DNA of 42,294 bases, taken from Planctomycetia bacterium (GTDB lineage Bacteria > Planctomycetota > Planctomycetia > Pirellulales > UBA1268). The stretch is from NCBI GenBank assembly GCA_009924545.1, contig RFRL01000005.1:1-42294 (forward strand). Reading direction: 5' to 3'. Made by a program: the position numbers and the translations under genes. The stretch's first letter is position 1, and every line of letters starts with the position of its first letter. The notes under the pieces were generated by a model. That model was not told where the DNA came from and did no database searches. It saw nothing but the letters and a program-made list of their open reading frames with translations. Positions 27,208-35,324 of the stretch are shown here, in pieces.

Positions 27208-28398
27208 GCAGCGTCATCAGGGCGTACGCCGTGCCGTACTGCTGGTGGTAGTTGTAAAGCGGATAGTCCCACCACGAGCCGTCGGCATCCTGCACCTCGA
27301 CGACGATCCGGGCCAGGTGGTCCTGGTAGAAGGGACGCTCCGCCTCCGGGAGCACGTCGATCACCCGGGCGGCGTAGAAATGGCCGAAGTAATAGAAATA
27401 GCCGGCCACCTGGAAGAACGACTCGTGGGGCACGGGGCGCTTCCGGCCGAGGTCGAGCCAGCCGTTGCGCTGGATGAGGCGATCGAGCCATTCCATCAGC
27501 ACGGTGTCGGTGACGCGCTGGTCTCCCCACAGCTTGAGGGCCAGATTGCAGGCCTGGCTCCGCCCCAGGCTGCCGCCGGGGCGGTTGATGCCCATCCGCG
27601 GCTCCATCCGCAGGTAGCTGCCGTAGAGGTAGCTGAAATCGGGGAGGCGCTGCTTGCGGGTCGCCTCGAGGGCCCGGCGGGTGACCGCCTCGGGGGGCTC
27701 GACACCGATCCCCCGCGCGTCGGCGAGGGCGACGAGCACCATGGCGTTGACGAAGCTGGTGGACGACGAGGCGGGGCGCGCTGCGTACCCGCCGTGAAGT
27801 CGTAGTAGCCCCAGCCACCCTCGGCCGACTCGTAGCGGATCAACTTTTGAAACTGGCCGCGGATCAACTCGACGATCCGTTCCCGACGCGGGGCGTCGTC
27901 GGGGCGGCGACCGTGCATCGCCACCAGCGCCTGGATGCCGTAGCCGTGGGCCCACACGTTGTAGATGAGCATCGGGTCGTCGCGACGGACGCGCGGCAAC
28001 TCCTCGAAGAGCCACGCCTCCCCGCGCTCGATCGCCCGGGCGACCTCGGGCGAGCCGTCGTCCTCCTCGATGAGCGCCTGCACGCACATCGCCGTGGTCG
28101 CGGCCCGGAAGCCGTGGTGCGACCCGACGCCCGCGATGATGTTGAGGTCCTTGGTGCGCTCGGCAGAGCCGAACGAGCCGTCCTCGTTCTGCACCGCCAC
28201 GAGGAATCGTCGGCCCCGGTCGATGGCCGCGTCGAGCTCCGCCGGCGACAGGGCCTCGGCAGGGTCGGGGCGCGGGGGACCGATCCGGCCGGCCGGTGGC
28301 TCGGCGACGGCCGGCCCGGCGGGGGGCCGCGGTTCGTCGGCGCGGGAGCCCACGGCCCACGCCGCCACCAGCACAAGCAGAAGGCGCTGCACCTTCAT
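27179..28398 (-). pseudogene. Cyclase/prenyltransferase-like toroid protein, frameshifted
   Basis: A signal peptide (LLLVLVAAWAVGSRADEP) is followed by a terpenoid cyclase/prenyltransferase-type alpha-alpha toroid: ALSPAELDAAIDRGRRFLVA, QNEDGSFGS, YNVWAHGYGIQALVAM, ESAEGGWGYYDFTAGTQ. At 27776-27781 the frame is lost. Removing one GC dinucleotide from GCGCGC restores GTQRPASSSTSFVNAMVLVAL and a continuous 405-residue protein ending with FFQVAGYFYYFGHFYAA, ADGSWWDYPLYNYHQQYGTA. The toroid fold with QxxDGSF/W repeats also occurs in many exported planctomycete proteins of unknown function, so a catalytic role in hopanoid synthesis should not be assumed; no DxDD motif is visible. The start is ATG 28398 with GGGAGG upstream. 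It lies 38 nt downstream of the HlyD-like gene. Confidence 0.82.
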
Positions 28399-28436
28399 CG
28401 GCCCGTCCTCCCTGGAGTCCCGTGACGCCCCGCGGC

Positions 28437-29984
28437 TCAGGGCCGCTTCGCGAGCACCGCCTCGCCGGCAGCCACACCCTCGAGAATCTCGGTCCGCCCG
28501 CCTGCGGTGCGACCGATCTTCACGGTCCGCTTCACCGCGGCCGGCTGCCCCGGCACGTACACCACCCGGCTCCCGTCATCCTCCCGGAACACCGCCGTCG
28601 CCGGCAGCGTCACCGCATCGGGCCGGGCATAGACCTGGCAATGGGCGGTGCCGGTCATCCCCGGCACGAGCACCGGCCCCGCCGGGGCGGGCGCCACGGC
28701 GAACCGCGCCTCGAAGCGACCGTTCTTGGGGACACCCGTGAAGGCCTCGAGCGTGGCCGGCACCTCCACGGCGGGATACCCGGCCGGCTCGACCCGGCCC
28801 TTGAGCCCCGCGGTGACGAGATGCAGGTCCTTCTCCTCGACGCCGGCGTCGAACGCCACACGGCCCGGATCGACCACCGTGAACACGAGCTCCCCGGGGG
28901 GCACGTCCTGCCCCACGGCCGCCTTGGCGGCCACCGCCGCGGTCGACCAACTGCCGTCGTGGAGCCGACCGTAGTAGACGATCCCCGCGCGCGGCGCCTT
29001 GAGCACGATCTTCTGCCGGTCCTCCTTCAACTCCGCCAGCTTGCGCACGGCCTGGGCGCGCTGGTGTTCGTCCTTGGCCAGCTCCAGCCGTTTCTGGTCG
29101 AGCCGTAGGCCGATCGTGCCGCGGGCCTTTTCCAGATCGAGGGCGGCCCGGGCGGCGGCGCTCGTCACCGCCTCGTCCCGGCGCGGGGCCTCGATCGTGA
29201 GCTGCTCCTCCGTGTTGATGCGGGCGTTCTTGAGGCGGAACTCCGCCTGCTCCACCTCGAACCGGGTCCGCTGGAGGATCATCTCCTCGGTCTCCTCGGT
29301 GAGGTCCTTGTCCTTGTACATCTGCTGGAGTTGGCGCAGTTCCTCGCCGGCGTACTTGAGGAACTCCTCCGCCGCTTTGAGGCCGAACCGGGCCTGCTCC
29401 TCCAACTGACGGCGCTCCACCGTCTGCCAGCGCTTCAGATCCTCGGCGGCGATCCGGCCGGCGCGTTCGGCCGCGGCCATGTCCAGCGGATTCAAAGCTT
29501 CGATCACCGGCAGTTCGCGCCGGGCGATCTCCAGAGCCTTGTCGGAAACCGCCAGGGCCAGCTCGGCATCGGTGATCGCTTCGTCGAGTTTGCGCGCGTC
29601 GACCTGCACGAGCACGTCGCCGGCGTTGACCCGCGTGCCGTGCGGCACCACGGTGACGATCTCCAGCGGCTGGCGCCAGCCCTGGGGGTTGACCTCGACC
29701 ACCGCCATGTCGAGCGGCACGAACGATCCCTTCAGGTCGAGCGCCACTTCGAACCGACCGCGCTCGGCGGTCACCGTTTCGGTCGGCTTGCTCTCGGGCT
29801 TCGCCTCGGGGACCTTCGCCTCGGCCGGTGCGGCCGGCTCCTGGGCCGACAGCGGGGCCACCATGGGCCCCGTCGAGAGCAGCGCCCCCACGAGCGCCAC
29901 CCGCGCGGCGCGACACGACCGACCGCGTCCGCGGATGCCACGCGACGTCACCATGCTTCCCCGGCCCGCCAGATCACATCGCAT
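28437..29984 (-). CDS. HlyD-like periplasmic adaptor (efflux RND/ABC membrane-fusion type) protein
   Basis: This is a 515-residue exported protein. The start is ATG 29984 with GGGGAGGAGG 7 nt upstream. A signal region (RVALVGALLSTGPMVAPLSAQ) is followed by a first lipoyl half (VVPHGTRVNAGDVLVQVDARKL), a long charged helical hairpin (about 150-330, rich in Glu/Arg/Lys/Leu), the second lipoyl half (APRAGIVYYGRLHDGSW, PPGELVFTVVDP) and a beta-barrel and membrane-proximal part (VPGMTGTAHCQVYARPDAV, LPATAVF, VKIGRTAGGRTEILEG). Family members join inner-membrane pumps to the outer membrane. No pump gene is adjacent; instead the toroid protein gene follows. The pump partner, if any, is outside the window. 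Confidence 0.85.
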   Translation of the reverse strand: MRCDLAGRGSMVTSRGIRGRGRSCRAARVALVGALLSTGPMVAPLSAQEPAAPAEAKVPEAKPESKPTETVTAERGRFEVALDLKGSFVPLDMAVVEVNPQGWRQPLEIVTVVPHGTRVNAGDVLVQVDARKLDEAITDAELALAVSDKALEIARRELPVIEALNPLDMAAAERAGRIAAEDLKRWQTVERRQLEEQARFGLKAAEEFLKYAGEELRQLQQMYKDKDLTEETEEMILQRTRFEVEQAEFRLKNARINTEEQLTIEAPRRDEAVTSAAARAALDLEKARGTIGLRLDQKRLELAKDEHQRAQAVRKLAELKEDRQKIVLKAPRAGIVYYGRLHDGSWSTAAVAAKAAVGQDVPPGELVFTVVDPGRVAFDAGVEEKDLHLVTAGLKGRVEPAGYPAVEVPATLEAFTGVPKNGRFEARFAVAPAPAGPVLVPGMTGTAHCQVYARPDAVTLPATAVFREDDGSRVVYVPGQPAAVKRTVKIGRTAGGRTEILEGVAAGEAVLAKRP

Positions 29985-30116
29985 CGCCGTGCCTCCTCCC
30001 CGAGGACCATCACCCGATCCACCGCCGCGGTGCGCGGGATCCCGCGCCTCTCCCCGACGGAACCGCGACGACTCTACCACGGGGGCGGCTGATCCGCCCG
30101 CGGGCCCGGCGCACGA

Positions 30117-30485
30117 TCACTGCGGCGCCGGCCCCCCGGATTCCGGCCCCGGCTGCCCGGGGGCCGGGCCCCGGCCACCGCCGAGCTCGTGCAGGTAGTC
30201 GAGGGTGTAGATGCCGCTGGAGTGACCGTCGGAAAACTCGATGCCGTAGGCGTACTGCCCCACCGGGCGCATCGCCGCCACCGCCAGCGGCACCAGCTCC
30301 GCGGCGGCGAGCACCGGCAGGAGCGGTGGGGGGGCGGCCGCCCCCCGGATCTCGCGGCAGGTGGCACACGGGCAGGCATCCCGGAGGAGCCGCGGCGAGT
30401 ACTCGGCCCGGAGACCGTCGGACCACACGATCTCCACGCTGCCCCGTGGCGTCCGCGCGATCGACTGGGGAACCGGTCCGGTCAT
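30117..30485 (-). CDS. DUF971 domain protein
   Basis: This is a 122-residue cytoplasmic protein. ATG 30485 has AAGGAG 6 nt upstream. The DUF971 features are clear: VEIVWSDGLRAEYSPRLLRDA, CPCATCREIRG, and near the end YAYGIEFSDGHSSGIYTLDYL. The domain is also found at the N-terminus of gamma-butyrobetaine hydroxylases and near iron-sulfur assembly genes; the cysteines of CPCATC are metal-ligand candidates. The middle carries an Ala/Pro-rich insert, and the C-terminal tail is Gly/Pro-rich. The gene starts 11 nt after the PaaK-like gene ends, so the two form an operon. Confidence 0.85.
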   Translation of the reverse strand: MTGPVPQSIARTPRGSVEIVWSDGLRAEYSPRLLRDACPCATCREIRGAAAPPPLLPVLAAAELVPLAVAAMRPVGQYAYGIEFSDGHSSGIYTLDYLHELGGGRGPAPGQPGPESGGPAPQ

Positions 30486-30496
30486 GGCACACTCCT

Positions 30497-31933
30497 TCAC
30501 GGGGCGGGTGGACGGCGGTTTCGGTGGCGCTGGTCCACGACCCGGCGCCCCTTGCCCTCGAACCGGGGCAGCGAGCCGAGGGGCACCTCGGTGACGTCGA
30601 TCCGCAGGCCGAGGCGCAAGCGCAGTTCGGCGGCAACCCGGTCGGGGGCGTGGAGCCGGTCCTCGATCTCGACCGAAATGGAATCGAGGCTCTCTCGGGT
30701 CGCGACGGTGAGCCGGTATTCGACCACTCCGGGAAACCCGCGGATGATGCCCTCGACCGCCGACGGGAAGATGTTCACGCCGCGAACCACGAGCATGTCG
30801 TCGGTCCGGCCGAGGATCCCCCCCTCCAACCGCACCCGCGGAGTCGATCCGGCGGCGATCTCGTCGGTGGAGGGCCAGCGGGGCCGGACCACGTCGCCGG
30901 TGCGGTAGCGGATCACAGGGGCACCGATCCGCCCCAGGGTGGTGAGCACCAGCTCCGCCAATCCGCCCGGGTCGGTACCACCCGCAGGTGGCAGCGGAAT
31001 GAACTCCGGGTGGAAGCACTCCTCGATGACCTCGAGTACAGGGACCTCGAGTACAGGGACCTCGAGTACAGGGACCTCGAGTACAGGGACCTCGAGTACA
31101 GGGACCTCGAGCGCCGGGATCTCGGGCGAAAAAACGACATCGGGCACCGCAGTGGCTCGCTCCGCTCCCCTCACTGCGGGAGTTACGCCACCCACACCCC
31201 AAGGCCCCACCTCACTGGCCCCGGCATGGTCGAGTACCGCGGCCCCCCACGCCACCGCCAGCGCGGCGCGCACACCGGGCACCGATCCCCCCGGCTCGCC
31301 CGCCACCACCACCAGACGGATGGGCAGACTGCGGATGTCGATCCCCGCCTCGGCGGCCACCTCGGCCAGATGGAGCGCATAGCTCGGGGTGGCCAGCAGC
31401 ACCGTGGCACCGGTGCTGCGCGCCAATTCCAACCGCGCCAGCGACGACATGCCGCCGGTGGGGATCGCCATCGCACCGGCGGCGACGACGCCATCGAAGC
31501 CGCTCCAGAAACCGAGGTACGGTCCGAACGACGAGGCCACGAGGACCCGGTCGCCGGGGCCGACCGCGCCGCGGGCGAGAACCGACCGCCAGCACTCCAT
31601 CCACCAGCCCCAGTCGGCGGCGGTGTCGAACACCGGCAGCGGCCGACCGTGGGTGCCGCTGGTCTGGTGGTAGCGGACGTACCGGGCTGCCGGAAAGGTG
31701 AGGTTCGCCGGCCGTCCCGTCGCCGCCGCACCGGCGACAAGCTCGTCCTTCGTGGTGTACGGCCACGCCGCGACCGCAGCGAGCGACTCCGGTGGCGGAA
31801 TCGCGCGACCAAGCTTCGCCGCGTAGAAGGCGTTGCCGGGGAGGATCGCGGCCACCATGGCCCGGAGCCTGTCGAGCTTGAGCCGGTCGAGGCTGGCCCG
31901 ATCGAGGCGCGAAGGAGGAGGCGCGGACGGCAT
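30497..31933 (-). CDS. Phenylacetate-CoA ligase (PaaK)-like AMP-forming enzyme with an internal pentapeptide repeat
   Basis: This is a 478-residue adenylate-forming ligase of the PaaK type, which activates aromatic acids with ATP and CoA. Motifs are YTTKDELVA near residue 58, the P-loop YHQTSGTHGRPLPVF near 88, DHAGASEVGPWG near 235, the hinge-side motif YRTGDVVRPRW near 348 and GRTDDMLVVRGVNIFPSAVE near 380. Between them, at about residues 273-302, the sequence VLEVP is repeated five times with a sixth degenerate copy, matching the 15-bp DNA repeat; the insertion is in frame and lies between strands of the large domain. The substrate is unknown. The start is ATG 31933. It is upstream of DUF971 (11 nt) and downstream of the PEGA lipoprotein gene (7 nt). 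Confidence 0.85.
   Translation of the reverse strand: MPSAPPPSRLDRASLDRLKLDRLRAMVAAILPGNAFYAAKLGRAIPPPESLAAVAAWPYTTKDELVAGAAATGRPANLTFPAARYVRYHQTSGTHGRPLPVFDTAADWGWWMECWRSVLARGAVGPGDRVLVASSFGPYLGFWSGFDGVVAAGAMAIPTGGMSSLARLELARSTGATVLLATPSYALHLAEVAAEAGIDIRSLPIRLVVVAGEPGGSVPGVRAALAVAWGAAVLDHAGASEVGPWGVGGVTPAVRGAERATAVPDVVFSPEIPALEVPVLEVPVLEVPVLEVPVLEVPVLEVIEECFHPEFIPLPPAGGTDPGGLAELVLTTLGRIGAPVIRYRTGDVVRPRWPSTDEIAAGSTPRVRLEGGILGRTDDMLVVRGVNIFPSAVEGIIRGFPGVVEYRLTVATRESLDSISVEIEDRLHAPDRVAAELRLRLGLRIDVTEVPLGSLPRFEGKGRRVVDQRHRNRRPPAP
31029..31118. repeat. 15-bp in-frame tandem repeat (five perfect copies plus one degenerate)
   Basis: ACCTCGAGTACAGGG is repeated at 31029, 31044, 31059, 31074 and 31089, then a diverged copy at 31104-31118. 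On the minus strand it encodes a VLEVP-type pentapeptide in the PaaK-like ligase. The perfect identity points to recent expansion, and copy number may vary among strains. Confidence 0.97.
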
Positions 31934-31940
31934 CCCCCGA

Positions 31941-32546
31941 TTATTGCATCAGCGGCGGGGCACCGAGGCTGGGAATCCCCTGGCCCGGAGCATTCTGCCG
32001 CGGCGCCTGGAGTGCCGGCGGCGGGAAGGCGAGGGCCGGTGGTGGCAGCGGCTGGGCGGGAAAAGCCCCTGGCGAAGGTGCCGGAATCGGTTGCAGGACC
32101 GGGCGCGGCGGGAGCGGTGCGGGGGCCGGCAGGCTGCCGGCGGCGAGCCGTGCCTGCTCCGCCCGGGCCGCGACCTCCTCGGCCGGTGTCGCCGCCGCCG
32201 GAACCATCGCCAGATCGACCACCCGCTCGTCGCGGATCTCGAAGGGCCACACGTTCTCGGTGACGAAGTCGAGGGGAAAGACCTGATACCAGGGCAGCGG
32301 GAAGGGCTGACGGACGGTGAGCGTCTCGTATCCGTCCTTCACCAGACGGATCTTCCGGGTGCCGTAGTAGATGAAGTCGGTCGACACGGGGGCCTGGCCG
32401 AGCTGGTAGTCGTCGACGTAGACCAACGCCCCCGGGGGATTGCTGCGGATCGTCATGCGCCGCTGCACGCAGCCCGCGGCGCCGGCGGTGAGCAGCGCGA
32501 CAGCCACGGCAATAACGACGATGGAGCGGGGGATGGAGAGATGCAT
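31941..32546 (-). CDS. PEGA-domain lipoprotein
   Basis: This is a 201-residue protein with a signal peptide (IVVIAVAVALLTAGAAGC) ending in a clean lipobox. It then has a PEGA domain (MTIRSNPPGALVYVDDYQLG, VSTDFIYYGTRKIRLVKDGY), a short domain with FPLPWYQVFPLDFVTENVWP, and a Pro/Ala-rich tail. PEGA domains are surface-associated beta modules; this form (RSNPPGALVYVD with a YYG pattern) is common in Planctomycetota. The start is ATG 32546, with TACGTT 6 nt upstream and no ribosome binding site, which suggests leaderless translation. It is the first gene of the minus-strand set with the PaaK-like and DUF971 genes, and divergent from PP2C. Confidence 0.85.
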   Translation of the reverse strand: MHLSIPRSIVVIAVAVALLTAGAAGCVQRRMTIRSNPPGALVYVDDYQLGQAPVSTDFIYYGTRKIRLVKDGYETLTVRQPFPLPWYQVFPLDFVTENVWPFEIRDERVVDLAMVPAAATPAEEVAARAEQARLAAGSLPAPAPLPPRPVLQPIPAPSPGAFPAQPLPPPALAFPPPALQAPRQNAPGQGIPSLGAPPLMQ

Positions 32547-32552
32547 GCGCGG

Positions 32553-32581
32553 AACGTAGCAACGGGGCACTGCCACCGCCA
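32553..32581 (-). promoter_or_regulatory. Promoter of the PEGA lipoprotein gene with leaderless geometry
   Basis: On the minus strand TGGCGG (32581-32576), a 17-nt spacer and TACGTT (32558-32553) end 6 nt before the ATG. This is the same layout as at livJ. Confidence 0.45.
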
Positions 32582-32644
32582 GTCCAGCCGGAATCGGCGG
32601 TGCACGCCCCCGGAGCCGTATCGCGGCAGCCCCGGCCGGACGGT

Positions 32645-32650
32645 TAGAAT
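32645..32650 (+). promoter_or_regulatory. Probable -10 box TAGAAT for the PP2C-lptF pair
   Basis: TAGAAT lies 47 nt before the GTG at 32698 in the 151-nt divergent region. It is close to the sigma-70 consensus but has no good -35. Confidence 0.35.
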
Positions 32651-32697
32651 CCGGGGAGTCGTGGGTCCTGGCGGCACCCCCCGAGGCGGGTCGAAGC

Positions 32698-34056
32698 GTG
32701 GGAAACGGTACGAGCTTGGTCTGTCACGACCTCTCCGACATCGGCCGCCGCCGCGCCAACAACCAGGATTCCCGGGCCGTCCTCCCTCCCGCCGATCCGC
32801 ACCAATACCAAACACGCGGCTGGGTGTTTCTCGTGGCCGACGGCATGGGGGCCCACGCCGCCGGGGAACTGGCCAGTTCCATCGCCGCGCGGCAGGTGCC
32901 CCTGGTCTACGAGAAGACGGCGGAACGGTCTCCCCCCCGGGCACTGCGGCGCGGCATCGAGCAGGTCAATGCCGAGATCCACCAGCGCGGGGAGAACGCC
33001 GCCGAGTTCCGGGGTATGGGCACCACCTGCTCGGTGCTCGCCATCCTGCCCCGGGGGGCCCTGGTGGCCCAGGTGGGCGACAGTCGCGTCTACCGGGTGC
33101 GGAACCACACCATCGACCAACTGAGCCGTGACCACTCGCTGGTCTGGGATTTGGAGGCCAGCGGCGGGCTGTCGCGCGAACAGGCCGGGGCGGCACCGCG
33201 CAACATCATCACCCGCTCGATGGGGCCCCACGCACGCGTCGAGGTTGATCTCGAAGGACCGTTCCCGGTCGACGACGGGGACGTCTTCGTGCTCTGCAGC
33301 GACGGCCTCTCCGGACAGGTCGCCGACGAGGAAATCGGCCTCGTGGCGGCGACCCTCGAGCCGCGCCGCGCCGCGGAGACGCTCCTGGGCCTGGCCCTCA
33401 TCCGCGGTGGTCCCGACAACGTCACGGTGATCGTGGCCCGGGCCGGTCCCGAGGAGGCATCGCCGCGGAACCGCCGCGGTGGTGACTGGCCACTCACCGA
33501 GGAGGAGCCGCCCCCCCGGCAACGTGCCCGGCCCGCCTGGTGGCCGCTGGCCGCCGCCGCGGTGGGGTTGTTCATGTCGCTCCTGGCCAGTCCCTGGAGC
33601 GACCTCACGCAACGGCTCTCGGAACCGCTGCGGACGATCTGTCTGGTGTTCAGCGCGGCGGCGCTCCTGGTCGCGGTGGCGGCACTCGTGACGGCGATCA
33701 TCGGTTTCCTGCCCACCGATCCCGCAACGACGTCCGTGCTTCAGCCGGGCGGTCGGCTGGGTCGCGGCCCCTACCGGACGTACGACTGCCGTCCGCGGCA
33801 AGCGCTACTCGACGGCATCCTCGCCAGCATCGAATCGGCCGCCGACGGCCTCGCCGACGCGCAGCGCCTCCCGACCCTCGACCTGCTCGGCCGGGCCCGC
33901 CAGGCGGCCACCCGCGGCGCCACCGCGGAGGCGCTGGCGGAGGTCGCGGCGGCGGTGGCGATCTACACCCGTTCGTTGGAGGCGGCCCGTTCGGGCGAGA
34001 CCGTCCGGAGCCCTGCCGGCCCGCCACCGCCCCCGCCACCCCAGGGGCTGGCATGA
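32698..34056 (+). CDS. PP2C-type Ser/Thr protein phosphatase with two membrane helices
   Basis: The N-terminal 250 residues are a complete PPM/PP2C phosphatase: SDIGRRRANNQDSR, VADGMGAHAAGELAS, GMGTTCSVLAI, VGDSRVYRVR, DHSLVWDL, VLCSDGLSGQV and GGPDNVTVIV, so all metal-binding Asp residues are present. An acidic/Pro linker leads to two membrane helices (about 280-300 and 317-341, the second VFSAAALLVAVAALVTAII), and the C-terminus is a helical Ala-rich domain of about 100 residues. Such enzymes reverse Hanks-type kinase phosphorylation, which is abundant in Planctomycetota. The start is GTG 32698. Its TGA overlaps the ATG of the LptF/G permease gene (ATGA), so the two are co-translated. Confidence 0.9.
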   Translation: MGNGTSLVCHDLSDIGRRRANNQDSRAVLPPADPHQYQTRGWVFLVADGMGAHAAGELASSIAARQVPLVYEKTAERSPPRALRRGIEQVNAEIHQRGENAAEFRGMGTTCSVLAILPRGALVAQVGDSRVYRVRNHTIDQLSRDHSLVWDLEASGGLSREQAGAAPRNIITRSMGPHARVEVDLEGPFPVDDGDVFVLCSDGLSGQVADEEIGLVAATLEPRRAAETLLGLALIRGGPDNVTVIVARAGPEEASPRNRRGGDWPLTEEEPPPRQRARPAWWPLAAAAVGLFMSLLASPWSDLTQRLSEPLRTICLVFSAAALLVAVAALVTAIIGFLPTDPATTSVLQPGGRLGRGPYRTYDCRPRQALLDGILASIESAADGLADAQRLPTLDLLGRARQAATRGATAEALAEVAAAVAIYTRSLEAARSGETVRSPAGPPPPPPPQGLA

Positions 34057-35237
34057 CGATCATCACCCGCTACGTACTCCGCGAGTTGCTCCAGGTGTTC
34101 CTCGTGGCCCTGGGGGCGCTGACGCTGTTCATGCTCGTCGTCGGTCTGGTCAAGGAAGCCCAGCAACAGGGGCTGGGGCTGATGCAGATCCTCGCCCTGG
34201 TCCCCTACATCCTTCCGGAGGCGATGCGGTTCGCCGTGCCCGGCACCATGCTCTTCGCCGTGGCGAGCGTGTTCGGGCGGATGTCGGCCGCCAACGAGAT
34301 CACAGCCCTCAAGGCGGCCGGGATCAGCCCGCTGGCGACGATCCGTCCTGCCCTCGGCCTGGCCGTGGCGGTGAGCCTCGTGTCGGTGTGGCTCAACGAC
34401 GTGGCCGTGTCGTGGGGGCGCGACGGCGTCCGCCGCGTGATCGTCTCCAGCGTCGAGGAGATCATCTACGGTCGCCTTCGCCAGCAGCGCTCCTACAGCA
34501 CCGCGCAGGTGTCGATCAACGTCAAGAGCGTCGAGGGCCGGACCCTCGTCCGCCCCACGCTCTCCCTGCAGCCGATCGGTGGTGGACCGGCCGTGACGAT
34601 CTCCGCATCCGCCGCCGAACTGGAGGCCAATGCCCAGGCCGGTACACTCATCGTGCGCTGCCGCAACGGCACCCTCCACGTCGGCGACGTCAAGGCGGTG
34701 TTCCCCGACACGATCGAGCGCGAACTGCCCCTCGACGCGGTGAGCCGCAAGGGGGGCGGGTCGACGAGCCCGTCGGAGATCGCCATGGCCGATTTCGCCG
34801 CCGCCCGGGCGGAGCAGGCGGAGCGGATCAGCCGCATCGAGCAGCATGCCGCGGCGAAAACCGCTCTCGCCCTCCTCGAGGGGCGACTGGAGGGGACGCT
34901 CCCCAAAGCGGTGGATCACGAGCGGCAGGTGTTGAAGTCGGAACGCGGCCGTCTCCACCGCATCATCATGGAGCCGTGGCGGCGGTGGGCCAACGGGTTC
35001 TCCGCCTTGTGCTTCGTGCTGGTGGGCGCCCCGATGGCGATCCGGCTGCGGAACGCCGATTTCCTCACCAGCTTCTTCCTCTGTTTCCTCCCCATCCTCC
35101 TCGTCTACTACCCCGTGTTCATGTTGGGGGTGTCGCAGGCAAAATCGGGCTCCGTGCCGCCTGTGGCGGTGTGGATGGGGAACCTCCTGGTGTGCCTGTG
35201 GGGTGCGTGGCTCCTCCGCCGGGTGGTGCGCACCTGA
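34053..35237 (+). CDS. LptF/LptG-family (YjgP/YjgQ) permease
   Basis: This 394-residue protein has the LptF/G layout: N-terminal helices with the conserved opening ITRYVLRELLQVFLVAL, a second block VPYILPEAMRFAVPGTMLFA, then FGRMSAANEITALKAAGIS, a periplasmic jellyroll domain (about 130-260), a charged helical section, and C-terminal helices with GFSALCFVLVGAPMAIRLR. LptFG form the inner-membrane part of the ABC pump that extracts lipopolysaccharide. Whether this is LptF or LptG cannot be told, and the partner genes are absent. The charged helical section after the jellyroll (about 250-310, AEQAERISRIEQH) seems longer than in the E. coli proteins. The start codon overlaps the PP2C stop. Confidence 0.88.
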   Translation: MTIITRYVLRELLQVFLVALGALTLFMLVVGLVKEAQQQGLGLMQILALVPYILPEAMRFAVPGTMLFAVASVFGRMSAANEITALKAAGISPLATIRPALGLAVAVSLVSVWLNDVAVSWGRDGVRRVIVSSVEEIIYGRLRQQRSYSTAQVSINVKSVEGRTLVRPTLSLQPIGGGPAVTISASAAELEANAQAGTLIVRCRNGTLHVGDVKAVFPDTIERELPLDAVSRKGGGSTSPSEIAMADFAAARAEQAERISRIEQHAAAKTALALLEGRLEGTLPKAVDHERQVLKSERGRLHRIIMEPWRRWANGFSALCFVLVGAPMAIRLRNADFLTSFFLCFLPILLVYYPVFMLGVSQAKSGSVPPVAVWMGNLLVCLWGAWLLRRVVRT

Positions 35238-35287
35238 CGGCGGCAGCCGCCGGAGTGCTGGCCGACGTTCCCACTCGGGGGCCGGTC

Positions 35288-35296
35288 TGGCAGACT
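35288..35296 (+). promoter_or_regulatory. Extended -10-like element before the isomerase gene
   Basis: TGG-CAGACT ends 28 nt before the ATG at 35325 and repeats the form seen before recQ, carB and transketolase, though its first base is C rather than T. Confidence 0.3.
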
Positions 35297-35324
35297 GCCG
35301 ACACCTTTCCGCGCGGAGCCAACC

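Noticed and set aside
31029-31118. CRISPR or regulatory iteron reading of the 15-bp repeat
   Set aside because: It is inside and in frame with a conserved ligase gene, has no spacers and codes for a clean pentapeptide repeat.
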